Source: Protea cynaroides (lineage: Eukaryota; Streptophyta; Magnoliopsida; Proteales; Proteaceae). Taken from it: DNA of 64,000 nt. The DNA lies in assembly GCA_028583415.1 (NCBI GenBank), contig CM053272.1, positions 39,356,199 to 39,420,198 of the forward strand, read 5' to 3'. Below are positions 1 through 14,800 of this stretch, one piece after another (the stretch's first letter is position 1; each line of letters begins with the position of its first letter). The notes under the pieces are model-generated. The model was not told the origin of the DNA. It was given only the letters and a program-made list of their open reading frames with translations, and did not search any database. The position numbers and the translations under genes were made by a program.

Positions 1-693
1 ATTAAACTACCCAATAAAAAGAAGTACCTCATATCTGTAAAATCAAATTATGGAGAAAAAGTAATAGTTTGCCAGAAAACTATTACTTAATATTATTGTC
101 ATTTTCAAAGAATAGATCCACTGAAACATTTTTAAATAATAAACGAACCTCACCTGTTACAAAGACAACTTAAAAAAATTTTAAAAAAAAATTTAGAAAA
201 AGTAAGATGGTTGAATGAGTTCTTTGAAAATTAAAGCAAACAGTAATATCCCAGATTTTTTCAGGATGACAAGGTAAGATCTTTATCATTATTCCAAGCA
301 TTACTGGAGAAGCAGAATCAATTGATTTAGGGATGAAAATTATTCCTCAATGCCAATGACACACAGCAAGGGAAATGGAAATTTAAAAGAACATTTTCAG
401 AGAACCCGCAAACAAATGCAAGACCATGGATCATCTATCTCACAGGTATTTAAAATTTTTAAATTAGGCTAACATAAAAGACTGCGCTTTTTTTTTTTTT
501 TTTTTAAAAGAATTGTAAGGACCAGTGCATATAAATGATATGAACATATGATAATGTTTTGTTCCTAAGTGCATGTTAATTTTTCTGCATAGAGTGTTTT
601 ATTCCTCAGCTGGTATCATTTTATGTATCATATGTTCATAATCACTTAAAGAAGCCAAGCAGCAAGAGAAACAAGAGCAAAACGGAAGCTGAC
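1..693 (-). other. SABRE intron 9, incomplete
   Basis: AT-rich sequence between the exon 9 donor and the left edge. It holds a T tract (488-505). No exon of the remaining SABRE coding region was recognised here, so the next exon lies outside the window. Confidence 0.7.
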
Positions 694-2808
694 CTGTTGT
701 GCCAGAATAACACAACCTTCAGATTTACCAGAAGTTGCAGAAAGAAGTGGAAATGTGTAATTCCTCAACTGGACAACAAGAGTGCCAGTATGCAAAAAAA
801 TATTTCTCCCAAGAAGACGGGAAAAAGGTATGTCATTTTCCAGAGCAACAGGATCAAGCTTCTTTACAATCTCTATCATCCCAGAATCACCACCTTCAAT
901 TTTTGTCAAGGTTACATCCAACTCTGTAGCAGAAACAGATAGAAGAGAAGTTCTGGATGTACTAGGCTTAAAACCAGATTGGAAGCCTTTCTTACAGGCA
1001 CCTGATCCTTCTGAAGGAACCAGCTTCTGACATGCCTGGTAGTAAGACTGGAATGCCTGCTTATGAATTTCATCTCGCAATTTTTCAATGGCTGAAAAGT
1101 CATCCAAATTAATCTCAACTCCATTATGGTAGACCTTCTTTTCAGGACAAGATTCACTTTGATCAGTACTTCCAGAACACTGAATGCCTTCAGAGACAAG
1201 GTCATCAAGAAACTTCATCCTAACAGCTAATTCACAGGCCTCAGTCCTCATCAGTTGATAATGTTCCTCAAGCCAACCTTGCATAGGCTCTTCCTCAATA
1301 TCAGCCTTGAGCTTACGTATACAGAACTTGACACATCCAAGTTTTAATGAAGATGATTTTTTTGGCTTCAAGCTCTCTTTCTTCATGGGATATATAAGAT
1401 TAGTTTTAGCACGGGTGATAAGCTTCAGACCTCGCATCATATCCTCAACTGCATCTTCAATAGCACGCAACTGTAATCTATAAGGCATGCAAATATGAAC
1501 ATCCAGACCTTGAATAACCCAATCCCAAGTAGCAACTTCCGGTACTTTTCCATCAGATGGACACTTGGATGCATTAGGAATACGAGAAATCTGCATCCGG
1601 CTACTTCTGAATACTCTGGCTTCATTAAAACAAAGTATAAGCCCCTCAACTAGCACACCTATCCTTGCATTTTCAGAAAAAATTGATCGCACCTGAACCA
1701 TTGCATCAACTCCATCTCCAACCTCAGCAGATATCCTCAACATTTCCACATCAACAGCAAAAACAGACTCACTTTTTTTATGTTCTCTATCAAATTTTCC
1801 TGAATCTGCAGTACCTTCTATTTCTGGTTTCACATCTTTTCCGATATTAATTTCTTCCTTTATTTCATTATTAATTACCTTAAGCTTCTGATTGTGCAAT
1901 AGTAACTTTAGCTGCAGCATAAGCTCAAATAGCGATAAATGTACGTCAGGCTCCCACCTCACTGAAATATCAGTTGCACTAAAAAGGGAGCAGACAGAAA
2001 TATCACTAAGTCCACCTGAACGGCGAACAAATTTTGCATTTTGCATGTCAAATAAAGTGACTTTAGAAACAGGCCTATGTTCCTCCAAATATTCCTGGTA
2101 AATAGATTTGGCTCTTTCAAGTTCCATCTGTGCGGTGTGCTTCTCCTTGTTCACACACATAGAGAAATGGACAATGTCAAGAGACAATGAATATTTCAAG
2201 GATTTGCATTCATCAGACATCATGGAGAATATGTTTGCTGTGCGAGGTGTACCATCAGCAGAGATACTAATTATAACTTTACCACCTTGTGATCCATAAT
2301 TCACACGCTTGGGGTCCGCAAAAATTGTGTTTTCCACACCCACATCACCACAGAAATCTACAGAACATCGTTCAAGATTTAGTTTTAGGAGGTGGGTCCC
2401 TTTCCCTGAAGGTTTGGCTGAACGGCCAACCCTATTATGTGTAGTTCTTTTTCCACCAGACATACTTTTAAAGAGTGCTTGAAAGGACAAGGCTGTTGAT
2501 ATAAGGGATTCAATGCGCCGGAAGCTAAAATATACACCCATACCGGTCACATCAACCGAGAGACCCAACTTGCATTTACTGGGACCTTGCTCATCAATAG
2601 ATTCAATGTCCTTCTTTCCCCAATCTAAGCTCACCTTTGCAATATGGACTAAGGATCCCGAATTTGTTTCCACACCAAATAAGCTTTCTTTTAAGCATTC
2701 TTGATATTCATCTGCCATGTGTAGATGCAGTTCACCAAGTTCTGCATGCACAGCAATTCCTGTACTTGCTATGTTGTTTGCAAACAAATGTGAAGATTGC
2801 GAGCAACC
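694..2808 (-). CDS. SAB: SABRE exon 9 (2.1 kb exon)
   Basis: 705 codons without a stop, residues 480-1184. The acceptor is ATGCAG and the donor GTCAGC at 693-688. The open frame runs 16 codons past the donor, but homologues continue differently after VILAQQ, so the splice is preferred. The region includes a predicted helical/charged segment (HTAQMELERAKSIYQEYLEE), a Glu/Lys-rich linker (about KVINNEIKEEINIGKDVK) and the conserved TGTLVVQLRNYTFPLL near the end. Strong purifying constraint is implied by length and intactness. Confidence 0.95.
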
Positions 2809-5800
2809 CTGCATAAAGAAGAAATTACAAATTAATATTATCTTGAAATTTTACATCAATTAAGAAGGACCAAGATAATGCAAACCAACCAATAGCAATG
2901 AAATCCTGATCTTATTTACATTAAAAGATTTGAAAATGAGTTGTCTTTTTTTCTACCTTAAGAAATGAAAATAACAAACAACTTGCTCATAATTCAGCAT
3001 TTAAATCAATGCAGACATACAACACGACATTTTCTTCCAGGTCACAAAGGAATATATATATATATATATATATATATCATTGCCCTTGGCCTTTGAGTTC
3101 CTTTGGAGCCCCATTCGTTCAAACTTCAGTGACCTCATAATGATAAAAATAACTGCATCCAGTATCTTTAATACATGTTTATATCTTTTAGCTACAAAGA
3201 AAGAACTTAAATTTTTCTCTACATGTTATAAACATCATTGCCCTTGGCCTTTGAGTTCCTTTGGAGCCACAATACCAGTAGAATGCTTTTACCTCTGTTT
3301 TGTTCAAACTTCAGTGACCTCATAATGATAAAAATAACCAGTATCTTTAATACATGTTTATATCTTTTAGCTACAACGAATGAACTTAGATTTTTCTCTA
3401 CACTACATGCAATCAGAGTGATTCTCAAGTCTGATTTCCATATAGCATGGCACCCAACAAGTCTAAATGGGGGTTTACATTTTCTGAAGATACGTTGGTG
3501 ACATGAAGAAAGGAAAAAACTGCAGTTTTCAAGATGTGAGAAACTGGTCGAGCACTCAAGACAGTTACCAAATTTTTGTTTGATATTGTACTGGAAAATT
3601 TAATAATGATGAAAAATGCATTATCACTTCTTTTTCCACAAGAAACCCTTGATTTGAAGAAAGGGGGTGTTGATAAAGCAGATACTTGTAATTAAAAAAA
3701 GCATAGGGTAACACCTTTCAGATAGATGAAAGCTGATTCCAATTGTGTCCAGCCCTAACGGTTTCAACTAAATCAACAGAACAGATAGATCCGCAAGGTC
3801 AATAGCTAAGAAGTTATTGCACTAAATAACTCGCCGACCTGAGCCAAAGCTACAAAAGACCAGAGAAGCAAGAGTACAAGTCAAGAACTAAGTCAATGAC
3901 GAAGCTACTCCAACCTTCTCCACCAAACACTGAGTGAACATGATGATGTTCTCGAGAACAGACAAATTGTATAGGGAAGTTTGTGTTTAAATTTAAGAAA
4001 TTTAATTATTAATCTCCCGATTACATATAAGCCTCCCATGTTGTCAAGAAACCCTATTCATCCTATATGCAAGGCTTAGGCAACCAAGCAGAATAGCAAA
4101 GTGACACTGTCCTAGTCTATGGCTAACCAGGCAAGATCCTAGGAATTAGGATGCCCCTTAGGCTATCAATTTCGCTAGACAAGTGCCTATCCAAGAAAAT
4201 GTATACATATGCATTTTACTTCTCTTCTGTAACTATGTCCACGTATGCTTTTTTGTGCTGTTTATTTGTTCAGATGTATGTAAAATATCATTATCATATA
4301 TATGTGCTATAAATTATTATATTGTTCTCATTTGCCTTGTGAAAAAAAAATCTCAGATGCTCTTATACAAGACCTTTTGCTAAGCAAACGCATGATGTAT
4401 ACTTGTGTTACATCATGTCAATTATTTCTATTACTCTGTCCTGAGTCTCCTGACCAGGTCTATAATTTTGAAGGTTTCATTAAAGCCAGAATTCCATTTT
4501 TCCCATCAAAAGTTCATAGATGGCAAAAATTGGCATTTTCTTTCATGTATGTCTCAATTTATAGGTATGTGAATTAAACCACTCATGAAGGTACATATAG
4601 GATGGGCCTGATTTGTTAAATTCTGAATAGGCCCAGCCCAAGCTTCAGCCTGGTGTAGTCCACTACTTTATGAGCCAGCCTACAAACAGCCCTACTCACA
4701 AGATGTTACTTTCTTAGCTTGGAAAAGAAAATTACCTTCTGCAAAATTCCAAATCCAAGTTTTAAGCTCAAACTCTCAAGCATGTGAAAGGGTCTTACTT
4801 TGAATTCCATGTCCATGCATCAGAGAGGACAAATGATCACAATAGTATAGAAAAAGTGCAGAACTTACATGGTATAATGGTGAACCAGTAAGACTATAAA
4901 GAACAACAGTCATCTCTGGGGCTGAAACAGTACATGTCCACATGATGGCTTTCATTTCAGTAGTCCCTGACAGTTCCAGGTGAGAGGATTCATCACGAAG
5001 TACCATTTTTTTCTTTTTTGACAACTGAAGGCGAATCCATGGCTTTAATCTGCTCATAATTGCATTACATTGTGTACCACCGAGCTTGACATCAATTTCA
5101 GCTCTAACTGCTGCTGTCATCTGAAAGAGAAGACATAATGACTTAAATCAAAGCAAAGCATGCCATGATTTGTGCACTAATAGGTTCAATGTTATATGGT
5201 ATAGAAACATTGAGAGGATAACATCAAGGGAAGAAATTGGGTGTGGATGAAATTAGGACTAAAGAGGAGATGACATGAAAATATGTAAGAGAAAAATGAT
5301 GACCAAAAATGAAAAACAAAAAACAAAAAAGGTGATCACAAGATTATGTGAACCTGTCCAACCATGTTGCAAAGGTGATAAAATATTCAAAACACTCTTG
5401 AGAAAGAATCATCATTTCAGCAAAGAAAGAATAGATGAAGGGGAGGGCCAAACTAAAAAGATCTGGTGGATACAAAGAGGAACTAGGATAAAAGCAAGCA
5501 AACGGACACCTGTGGAGGATCATCAACCTCCATGGTAGATTTCGCGAGGGGAATGGTACAGTAGTGTTCGCAATTTGGTCAATTTGGTCAATTTGGCAAA
5601 ATATTTCGCCAGGAATCGAAAGCAACCCACCTGGAAAAATCCTAAAACCTTGGGGCAGGGTCAGGTAATGGCCTTACCTTACCCAAAGGGGTAGGGGATC
5701 CTTAACTTTGCCCAGAGGCTAAGGGTAAAAATATCCTTCTATCCGGCAAGTAAAACAGGTAAGATGGGTAAAGCATCAACAATGCTATTTTAACCGTTTG

Positions 5801-8800
5801 GGTTAGGGATTTCAAAATGGCAATGGGCTTAAGACGGAAGTCTATTTGGGAAGATTAGATGGGGATGGCATAAAGGTTGGGCCTTGGTTTACGTTTGAAA
5901 TCAAATGAAGGTCCCAATAGACGTGTAAAGAGGGAGGTAAAAGACTCTTTCCCTTACCTCACTCCCATTTTCTTTTGGGACAGGAAATCCTTACCCTTAA
6001 CCTTCCTTACACTCCAAACTAGAGAAAAAGGCCAGCAAATTGGTAGACAGATACCCATTGCCACCCATATTCCTTGGCTATATGGTAGGGACGGACAATG
6101 AAACAAAAACAGCAACGACAATCAAAAAGAAGAATGATGACCAAATTCCAGAAGGGCTTCAGTTCACTACCCAATGTTCCAAACAGCATTACCCCTCATC
6201 AGAGTAATGAAGGTATAAGAAGAATCAATCTTACTTAAGGCCTGTCTAGTTAATGTCTGATCATACTAGCAAGACTCAACAAGCAGATGGGTCTCATAGA
6301 TATAAAACCTGGTCTCTTAGATATAAAACCAAACCTATCGATAGCCCAGTCCACAAAACTGAGCTTATTAACCTCAACCACATTAATTAAACATTAGATA
6401 CATGAGCTGAAAGAATACCTGGTCAAGGGATGGGCCCAATTATATTCTCATCAATTAATGTTCGGTTTGAGAGGTAAAGGGGTATCAGAATTATCAGAGG
6501 GGGCATAAAGGCTTTTAACCACAAAGAATAGTCCAACTGTCCATGAGAAAAAACTTCAAGGGATAGCTGAAGAAGGTGTCTGACACCATTGCTGCTTGGA
6601 ATGTGGGATCCAAACTTCGACTCAAAGGGCAGGAGAGGTGCTACATAGCAATTGGAACTTCAGAAATATCCAAACTGAAACTATCATATGGAGCTCCTCT
6701 CATATAATAAGAATGAAGAAATATACCAAGGAATTCCAAGGTGCAGGTTGGATGTCCAAGCTGAGTAACTCATGGCAACCAATTCGCCTTGAAACGGTTA
6801 AATTTAGAAAATGACAAACAAAATCAACGAAAGAGAAATAGTGGAAGAAGCAAACAACAAAAACAGAAGGAACATAGTGGCACTAGTCCATAATCATATA
6901 ATTTAAAAGGTAGCTTGATAATATAATAATTGCAATTTTGAAGGCTTACCTGTGTCGGAACATAAACAGAAGAAACAAGAGCAACTTTCAGTATCTCCAG
7001 AACAGAAGTGCCACCTTCTCTAAGAAGCTGAAAAGCCAATGAACTCATTAATATCAGAAAGATGGACAACCTACACAATGAAATGATGTTCAATTAACAT
7101 CTACAGCAATTTTAAAGAACAACTAAGTAACCAAATAGGTACATGAATTTCACTGAAATCCATTTGAACATCAAAGCGTGTACTCTCTCCCATGTCTTCA
7201 TTAGACACTGATTTGCTGCTTCTCAGATAAATGCCCGTGACATTATTCTCAACAACAAGATCTTGCTCCCGGTGCACAAACTTCACATCCAGTTTCGGCA
7301 AACTGAAGCTAACCTTCCAAAGAAAAATAACTTTTGTTAATTAACTTTTTAATCAGTAACCAAGAAAAATTTTAGTGCATGCAATTATACTCATCAAAAT
7401 GCTAACGAGGTTCAATGACACCGACGAAGGGAACCAACCAGCGGAAAGGCTCTCAAAGGCAGACGTGTAGCATAGGCAGACTCATAGGATAAGGCTGTGC
7501 GCATGAATGCCAACTAGAGAGCTCCTTTTAATTCTATTTCTATAAAGAGCTACTCGACCTATTTGGAAAGAGCGACTCTAAAGCCTATCATTCTATGGGT
7601 TCAACTTGATCACCAGTGCAACATATGACCAACTACAAACTTCGAAATCATAATGTGTTGACGCATTGTAATAATCAATGTTAATCCCAAAATTTCGGCA
7701 ACATGTTCAAGTGTAAATAATACAAATGCATTTCCTTTGGGTCCATAACTTGTATGTTTAAAATTTGCTTCCACAGAACTTTTCATAATACAAAAGGAAT
7801 AACAATGTGAACGAAGATAATCAACTTCTATCTATGTTAGAAAAATTGCCCCAAGGAAACATACTACCCTGTGTTCATGATTAACGTGTACTAAAAGGAG
7901 AAGACTTGAGACTTGAGAAGCAGTCATCCAAGGATATCCAGTCAGCCTTATACAACAACAACAACAAAAAAATCCTTATCTCAACTAAATGGGAATTCAT
8001 TTGCTATTTATAAGTGGCCCCAGGGAATGCTGAAAACTGTGGAGGAGTGGATACGAAATTTTATATGGACAGGCGATCCGACTACTCGTAAATCTGTAGT
8101 CGTTAAATGGGATATGGTTTGTAAACCAAAAAAGGAGGATGGCCTAGGCATACATCGTCTGAGGAATGTAAATGATGTGATGCTCAGCAAAATGGCATGG
8201 AAAATGAGGTTGGATGACTCAGCTTTTGCCAGGTTTATGAGGGGGCAGTACCTTTCAAAAAATGGGTCTGTCAAAGCTACAGCTTTATCCTCCCCAGTGT
8301 GGATTGGTATTCGTAGGTTGTGGGACTGGACAGCAAAACATACTCAATGAATTGTTGGTGATGGCTCCAGGATAAATATTTGGAGGGACCAGAGGCTAGG
8401 AGAATTCTCTTTACAAGACTGTCTTGGTCTGGATTTCAGAAACTACAGAGGTCTTGACTGTAGCCTGTCTCGGTTTATTATAAATGGATGCTGGCATTGG
8501 CCCGCAGTTCAATCTCCTATTCTGCAACACTGGATTGGGATCGCATTGCTTATGCTATTCCCCTTACACCAGGAAGTACAGATTTGTTAGAGTGGACTGC
8601 TGAGGGTAACAGGAAGTTTACTGTGAAATCAGCCTGGAACCTTCTTCGAATTCATACCCTAAAACACCATGGTCTGGTGTAGCATGGAGTAAGGCTTTAA
8701 CTCCAAGAATTTCTAGGTTTGCATGGCGGGGGTGCTACCGGAAATTGCCTTCTGATGATTATGTGTGAAATAAAGGGGTTAATATAGTATCCAGGTGTGC

Positions 8801-11800
8801 TCTTTGTAACTTGGCAGAGACCTTTGATCACTTATTTACCAATTGTACCTTCACAAGGCAGATTTTGGGGGAAGTGGGAGTGATATTCAAGGTGGGGGTT
8901 CCGATCCTGTCACTGAATGATCTGTGGGAATGGTGGATGAAGAAAGGAAGTGTGGTGCCTCTAGGTAAGCTCTGGCAGGGGTTGTTGTGTGCGGTTTTAT
9001 CTTGCATATGGAGAACGAGGAACACTTGCATTTATGATAGCGTGAAGGCATCGGTGGTTCGAACCTGGGGTTGGATTGTGGAAAGTAGCAAACATTTGTC
9101 TATTTGACAACCTTGTGTTGTTCACTCAGTGAAGGATCTACACGTTGCACGGTTGTGGGGGCTCACAACCGCCACTAATAGGAGGAAGGATGTAATGGAG
9201 TTATTCTGGCAGCCCCCTCCTTTCCAGTGGTGCAAGGTGAATGTCGATGGTTATAGTTTAGGTAATCCTGAAATATCATCAGCAGGAGGTGTGATCCATG
9301 ACTCAAGGGGGCTGGTTTTATTCGCTTTTGCTGAATATATACCTATGACAACTAACTATGTCGCTGAATGGAGGGGAGCAATTCAGGGATTACAGGAAAC
9401 AATTCGCCTTGGATTTACTCACATTTGGCTGTAATCAGATTCTGCTTCAGTTGTGGTTGGATTGAAATCAAAGGAAATCCCATGGTTCACTTTACAGCAC
9501 TATCTCAGTGGGTCTCTCTACTTGCTCTATGAGCATGGTACCAGACTCTTGCCCCAAGAGGAGGGGGCGTTAACGATAGGGTCTCGTATGTATGGGACTT
9601 TTGTCCAAATTTTGTAGCAAGGGAGTTCATGTGGGATGCTTCCCATAGACCTAGGTTTGAGAAATTTGGTTTGGTTTGCCAGGGAGGGCATTTGCTGATG
9701 GCAATGCCGAAGGTGGGAGTCTCTCTTATTAGAGTATTGACCCTATTTCTTTTTCTATTCTAATATAATACTGGATTTTTAGCGGAAAAAAAAAATCTCA
9801 ACTAAATGGGGGATGGCTGAAAGGATCCTTGCCCTTCAATCAACTTTGAGGTCATACTTAATAAAAAGCCTAAGCTATGCATGTCTTTACTCACCACCTC
9901 ACCTACAGTCATTTTTGGTCTGTACCTTGCTCTTTTAGTTCCTTCGATTTGAGCATCTAAAGGCCTCCATCGAACATGGCACAACTTTCTCGTAGCTTAT
10001 CATGTATCGACGCTACTCCCAAATCAGCTCTAAAATGATCATTCCTTACCTTATCCTTCCTAGTTTTGCCACACATCCATCTCAACTACACCAAATTTAT
10101 CTACATGATGCTTCTTATTGCCCAACATTCCACACCATATATAATAGTTTCTCAAATAATATAAGGCATCATTAAGAAGAAAACTAAGAGTACACCCAAG
10201 AACCAACAATAACAAAGATTGCTAACTAGACAAAATAAAACGCAAGAACCAGGTAAATAAGCCTTTCACAGTTTGCACACTAGGGTGGGGGTCAATTTAC
10301 AGTGTTTGATCACTGCATCCTTTGGCTAGCCCATCTGCTAAAGAGTTGCAAGATGGAGTCTTGACTCTCATAATAAGATGAGTAAACCTCCAAAGGCCTC
10401 TGCCATATAAGATCAACCATCCTATAAATGAGGTCAAGTTGATTTCCATCTCTAAATAGTGATATACTGAATCCGTAATAAATGGTGTATACCAAAGCCG
10501 AAAGAATGCTCTGAATTCAGCCATCATAAAATATAAGAAACCAATTTGACCAAAACATGCACTGACGGAGCCTTGGTCGCCTAGGCAAGGGCCTTGGGCG
10601 TTTATCAAGCCTCCAGCGTCGTGGATCACCTTAACGCGACGGCACCTTGACAACTATGATGGTGTGTAACTTTAATCACAGAAGGATAGCTATTGAAGTG
10701 CTGAAAATTGATGAGAGGGAGATACAACAAAGTGACTATTTTAGGTATCTAGGTTCAATCATAAATAAGAGGATTAAAATAAGACGGATAAACAGAGAGG
10801 TGCGTTTGGAGTGCTTTGTGATCAGCGTATTCCCTTAAAACTTGAAGGTAAATTTTATAGGATAGTCATACAACCAACTTTGATGTATGGTGCGGAATGT
10901 TGGGTAATTAAAAAGCATCATATAAATAAACTTAGTGTAGCTGAGATGAGGATGTTGAGATGGATGTGTGGCAAAACTAGGTTGGATAAGATAAGGAATG
11001 ATCGTATTAAAGTTGATTTGGGAGTAGCGCCGATACATGATAAGCTACGAGAAAGTTGTTTGACATGATATGGCTATATTCAACGGAGGCCGTTAGATGC
11101 TCCAATACGAAGGAGTGATTTGATTCAGGTCTAAGGATCTAAAAGAACTAGCAGGAGACCTAAGATGACTTTAAGGGAGGAGGTGAGGAAAGACATGCAT
11201 AGCTTAGGCTTTTTTTCAAGTATGACCTCGAATAGAGCCGATTGGAGGGCAAGACTCCATGTAGTGGACCCCATTTAGTTAGGATAAGGCTTTATTGTTG
11301 TTGTTTCCGTTGTATGAAAGAGTACAATGTACATGTAACATACTCGTAGAGACACAAGTGACAAACACTCCCAAGTCCCTAGGTGACCAAGGAACCCGCC
11401 TAGGCGACCAAGACCTAGGCTAACCAAGCCTCTCATCAATTTTCACCACCTTATTATCCATCCTTGTGTGACTAAAGTACTCACCATATACTCCGTCTTT
11501 GTTCTACTTATCTTAAAGTCTTTTAATTCTAATGTTGATCTCTATAACTCCAACTTGGCATTAATCTCTGCTTTTGTCTCATCCACCAAAACAATATCAT
11601 CAGCAAAAAGCATACACCAAGGAACTTCATCTTCAATCTCTGGTTAAATCATCCATAACAAGGGCAAAGTGGCAAACAGATAAGGGCATAAAGCTGATCC
11701 TTGATGTAACCCAATTGTAATTGGGAATTCACTACCTTGACCCCTCACGGTTCTCACACTAGTCACCACATTATAATAATATCCTTGACTATGTCTACAT

Positions 11801-14800
11801 ATTCGCTTGAAACACTTCTCTTCTCTAGTACTTGCCAAATTAACTCTATAGGGACTCTATCATAAGTTTTTTTTAGGCCAATAAAAACCATATGGAGGTC
11901 TTTCTTGCTTTGACTAAATCTTTCCATGAGTCACCTAAGTAGATAGCTTCTATCGTGGATCTAGCTGGCATTAAACCAAATGGGTTCTCCGTAATAATAG
12001 TTTCTTGTCTCATGCAAGTTTCAATAACTCTCTCCCATAATTTCATAGTATGACTCATTAGTTTTATGCCTCTGCAGTTATTGTTCTGTGGCTATTGTAG
12101 CTCTGAATATCACATTTACTTTTATAAAGTAGAACCATAATGCTTTTCCATTCATTTGGCATTTTTCTTGTGCTCATAATCTTATTGACAGCTTGGTTAG
12201 CCAAGATACTCCATAGATTCTTAGGTTTCTTCCATAGTTCTATTGGGACCTCATCTGGGCTTAGTGCTTTACCTACATTTATCCTCCTTAGACCTTCTTT
12301 TACTTCCAACACCCTAATTTTCCGTACATACCTATGACATGTGGTGTCTTCATTTAATAGGTTGTAGAAACAATCGTTCCATCTCTCTTTAATCTCTTCA
12401 TCCCTTATTAACACTCTACCATTTGCACTTTAATACCTTTAACATGGTCTAAATCTTTACTTTTTCTTTCCCTCATCTTGACTATTTTATAGATAGTTTG
12501 TTCCCCTCTCTTTCATCATTAATCAATAATATTATGTTTCTTTTTTCCTAGTGCACAATTTACTTGTTTTTTGTGTCTTCTAGTACTAAAACACTGTATA
12601 GAATAGGCATAATACACAAGGTATACAACAGGGTTCAGCGTATACTACCCATAGTTTTAAAACTCGACCGAGATGGGTCGAGATCTCAACTTTCTCAGTA
12701 GTCTCGAATGGGTCGAGACAAGAAGTTGGTTCGAAACTGAGTCACGACCAGTCTCGACCAGTTCTCGACTGGATCTCGTCCAGTTTCGAACTGGACTGGA
12801 CAAATCTCGACCCAACTCGATTTTATTGAACCAGTTTCGACTGGTTTAAGTAAATAAATAGGACTCTCGGTCAAGATCTCGACCGAGACTCATTTTTTCT
12901 CTAAAATGTTTTCTGTTTTCTTCTTCTCCGCCATTCCTTCTTCTCCAACCTTGCATCTAAGGTTTGAAAACATCTGTTCTTTCCAAATATCTCCATCAAA
13001 GTGCTGTTGGAGCCTCATTTTGACCTGTTCTTGGCAAATCTAAGGCTTGAGGTATGGTTTTTTTCCCTAAAACTTACTTTTTTACATGAATATGTTCAAT
13101 ACATGTTGGGTCATCATAAAATTTATATATGTGAGAGTCATTAGGCCGATCTACAACCTCATCCTTTCGAAATTATTTTCTTGCATATATATTTTTATTT
13201 TGATTTTTTGTTAAAAAAATGTATTTTCCAGTAATTAAAAACTAAAAAAAATGATAAATATTAATTAGATGGTGTTGAAAATATTATATGATGAACACCG
13301 TTGGCAAATCTACGTGGCCACGATTTCATTTTTTTTCTGTATATATATATATATATATTATATTATATTTTTGTTTAAAAAAATAAAAAATACATTTCTT
13401 GAATATTAATCGGTTTACTTTCAAAATATTATATGATGAACACCGTTGGCAAATCTACGTGGCCACGATTTCATTTTTTTTTTTTGTATATATATATATA
13501 TATATATTATTTTTGTTTAAAAAAATAAAAAATACATTTCTTGAATATTAATCGGTTTACTTTCAAAATAATATATGTTGAACACCGTTGGCCGATCTAC
13601 GTGGTCATGGTTTCATTTTTTTTTTCAGGACATATTTTTATTTTTATGAATTTTTTATTAATAAATCCTATTTTCCAGTAATAAAAAATTAATAAAAAAA
13701 TATTAATACTTATCTATTGGTGTTCAAAATAATATATGTTGAAGACCATTGGCCGATCTACGCGGTCAAGGTTTCAATTTTTTTTTGTACATATTTTTAT
13801 TTTTATGAATTTTTTATTAATAAATCTTATTTTCCAGCAATACAAAAATATTGATACTTATCTATTGGTGTTCAAAATAATATATGTTGAACACCATTGG
13901 CCAATCTACGGTTCCATGTTGTCGGATTATATTTTTGGAAAAAAAATTATTTTTATTTAATATCCAAAATTATAAATAATATCTAAATAATTATGAAAAA
14001 TTAGGAAAAATATTTTGTTTTCTTATAACATAGTTTTAAAATTTTGAAAAGTAATTTCAATGTGTTTTGAGTTGTATTCGCATATTTGATGCTTTTATGT
14101 TCTTCAATTTTAAATTTTATTAATGTAAATCTATTGATTTAAATTTCTTTATTTATCATCTTATGTAACAGTGTCTCGTTCTAAATATTATGGCTGCTTC
14201 GGGTTCTCGTGAGGGAGGTGGTGATGCTGGTCGTTCTGACATAGATTGGCAGTATTGTACCACCATTAACGGTGATAGAAAAAAGACCCAATGCAAATTA
14301 TGTGGGACGAAGCTTATGTCTGGTGGGATTACCAGACTTAAGCAACACTTGAGTGAAACTTCTACAGACGTGACAAAGTGTGCTATAGTTCCTGTAGAGA
14401 TTACCAGGGCTATAGCTGCACAGATGAAGAGAGGCCAGCAGAGAAGGGCAGAGAAAGAAAAAAGTAAACAATTTGAGGAAGCAATCCGAGGCACAGTGCG
14501 TGGTTTGGATTATGATAGTTCAGATGATGATGGTCCAGATACCAGGGGTTTGACTGAGGAAGAGGCCAAAGATCTGAGACGGGCAACAATGGCTAGTAAA
14601 GTCAGCCATGAGATGGAAATGGAAAGGTTAAGGCAAAGAGTCTTAGGGGCAGGTGGTAGTAGATCATTTCAGCATCCTGAAGAACCACAAACACATAGTA
14701 AGGAAGGGTTGGCTTCTATGTTTAGAAGATCAAAAAGTACTAGAACACAACCCCAGGCACCAGCACCTACTACTAGGGATGAGGATTATGTTGAGATTCT

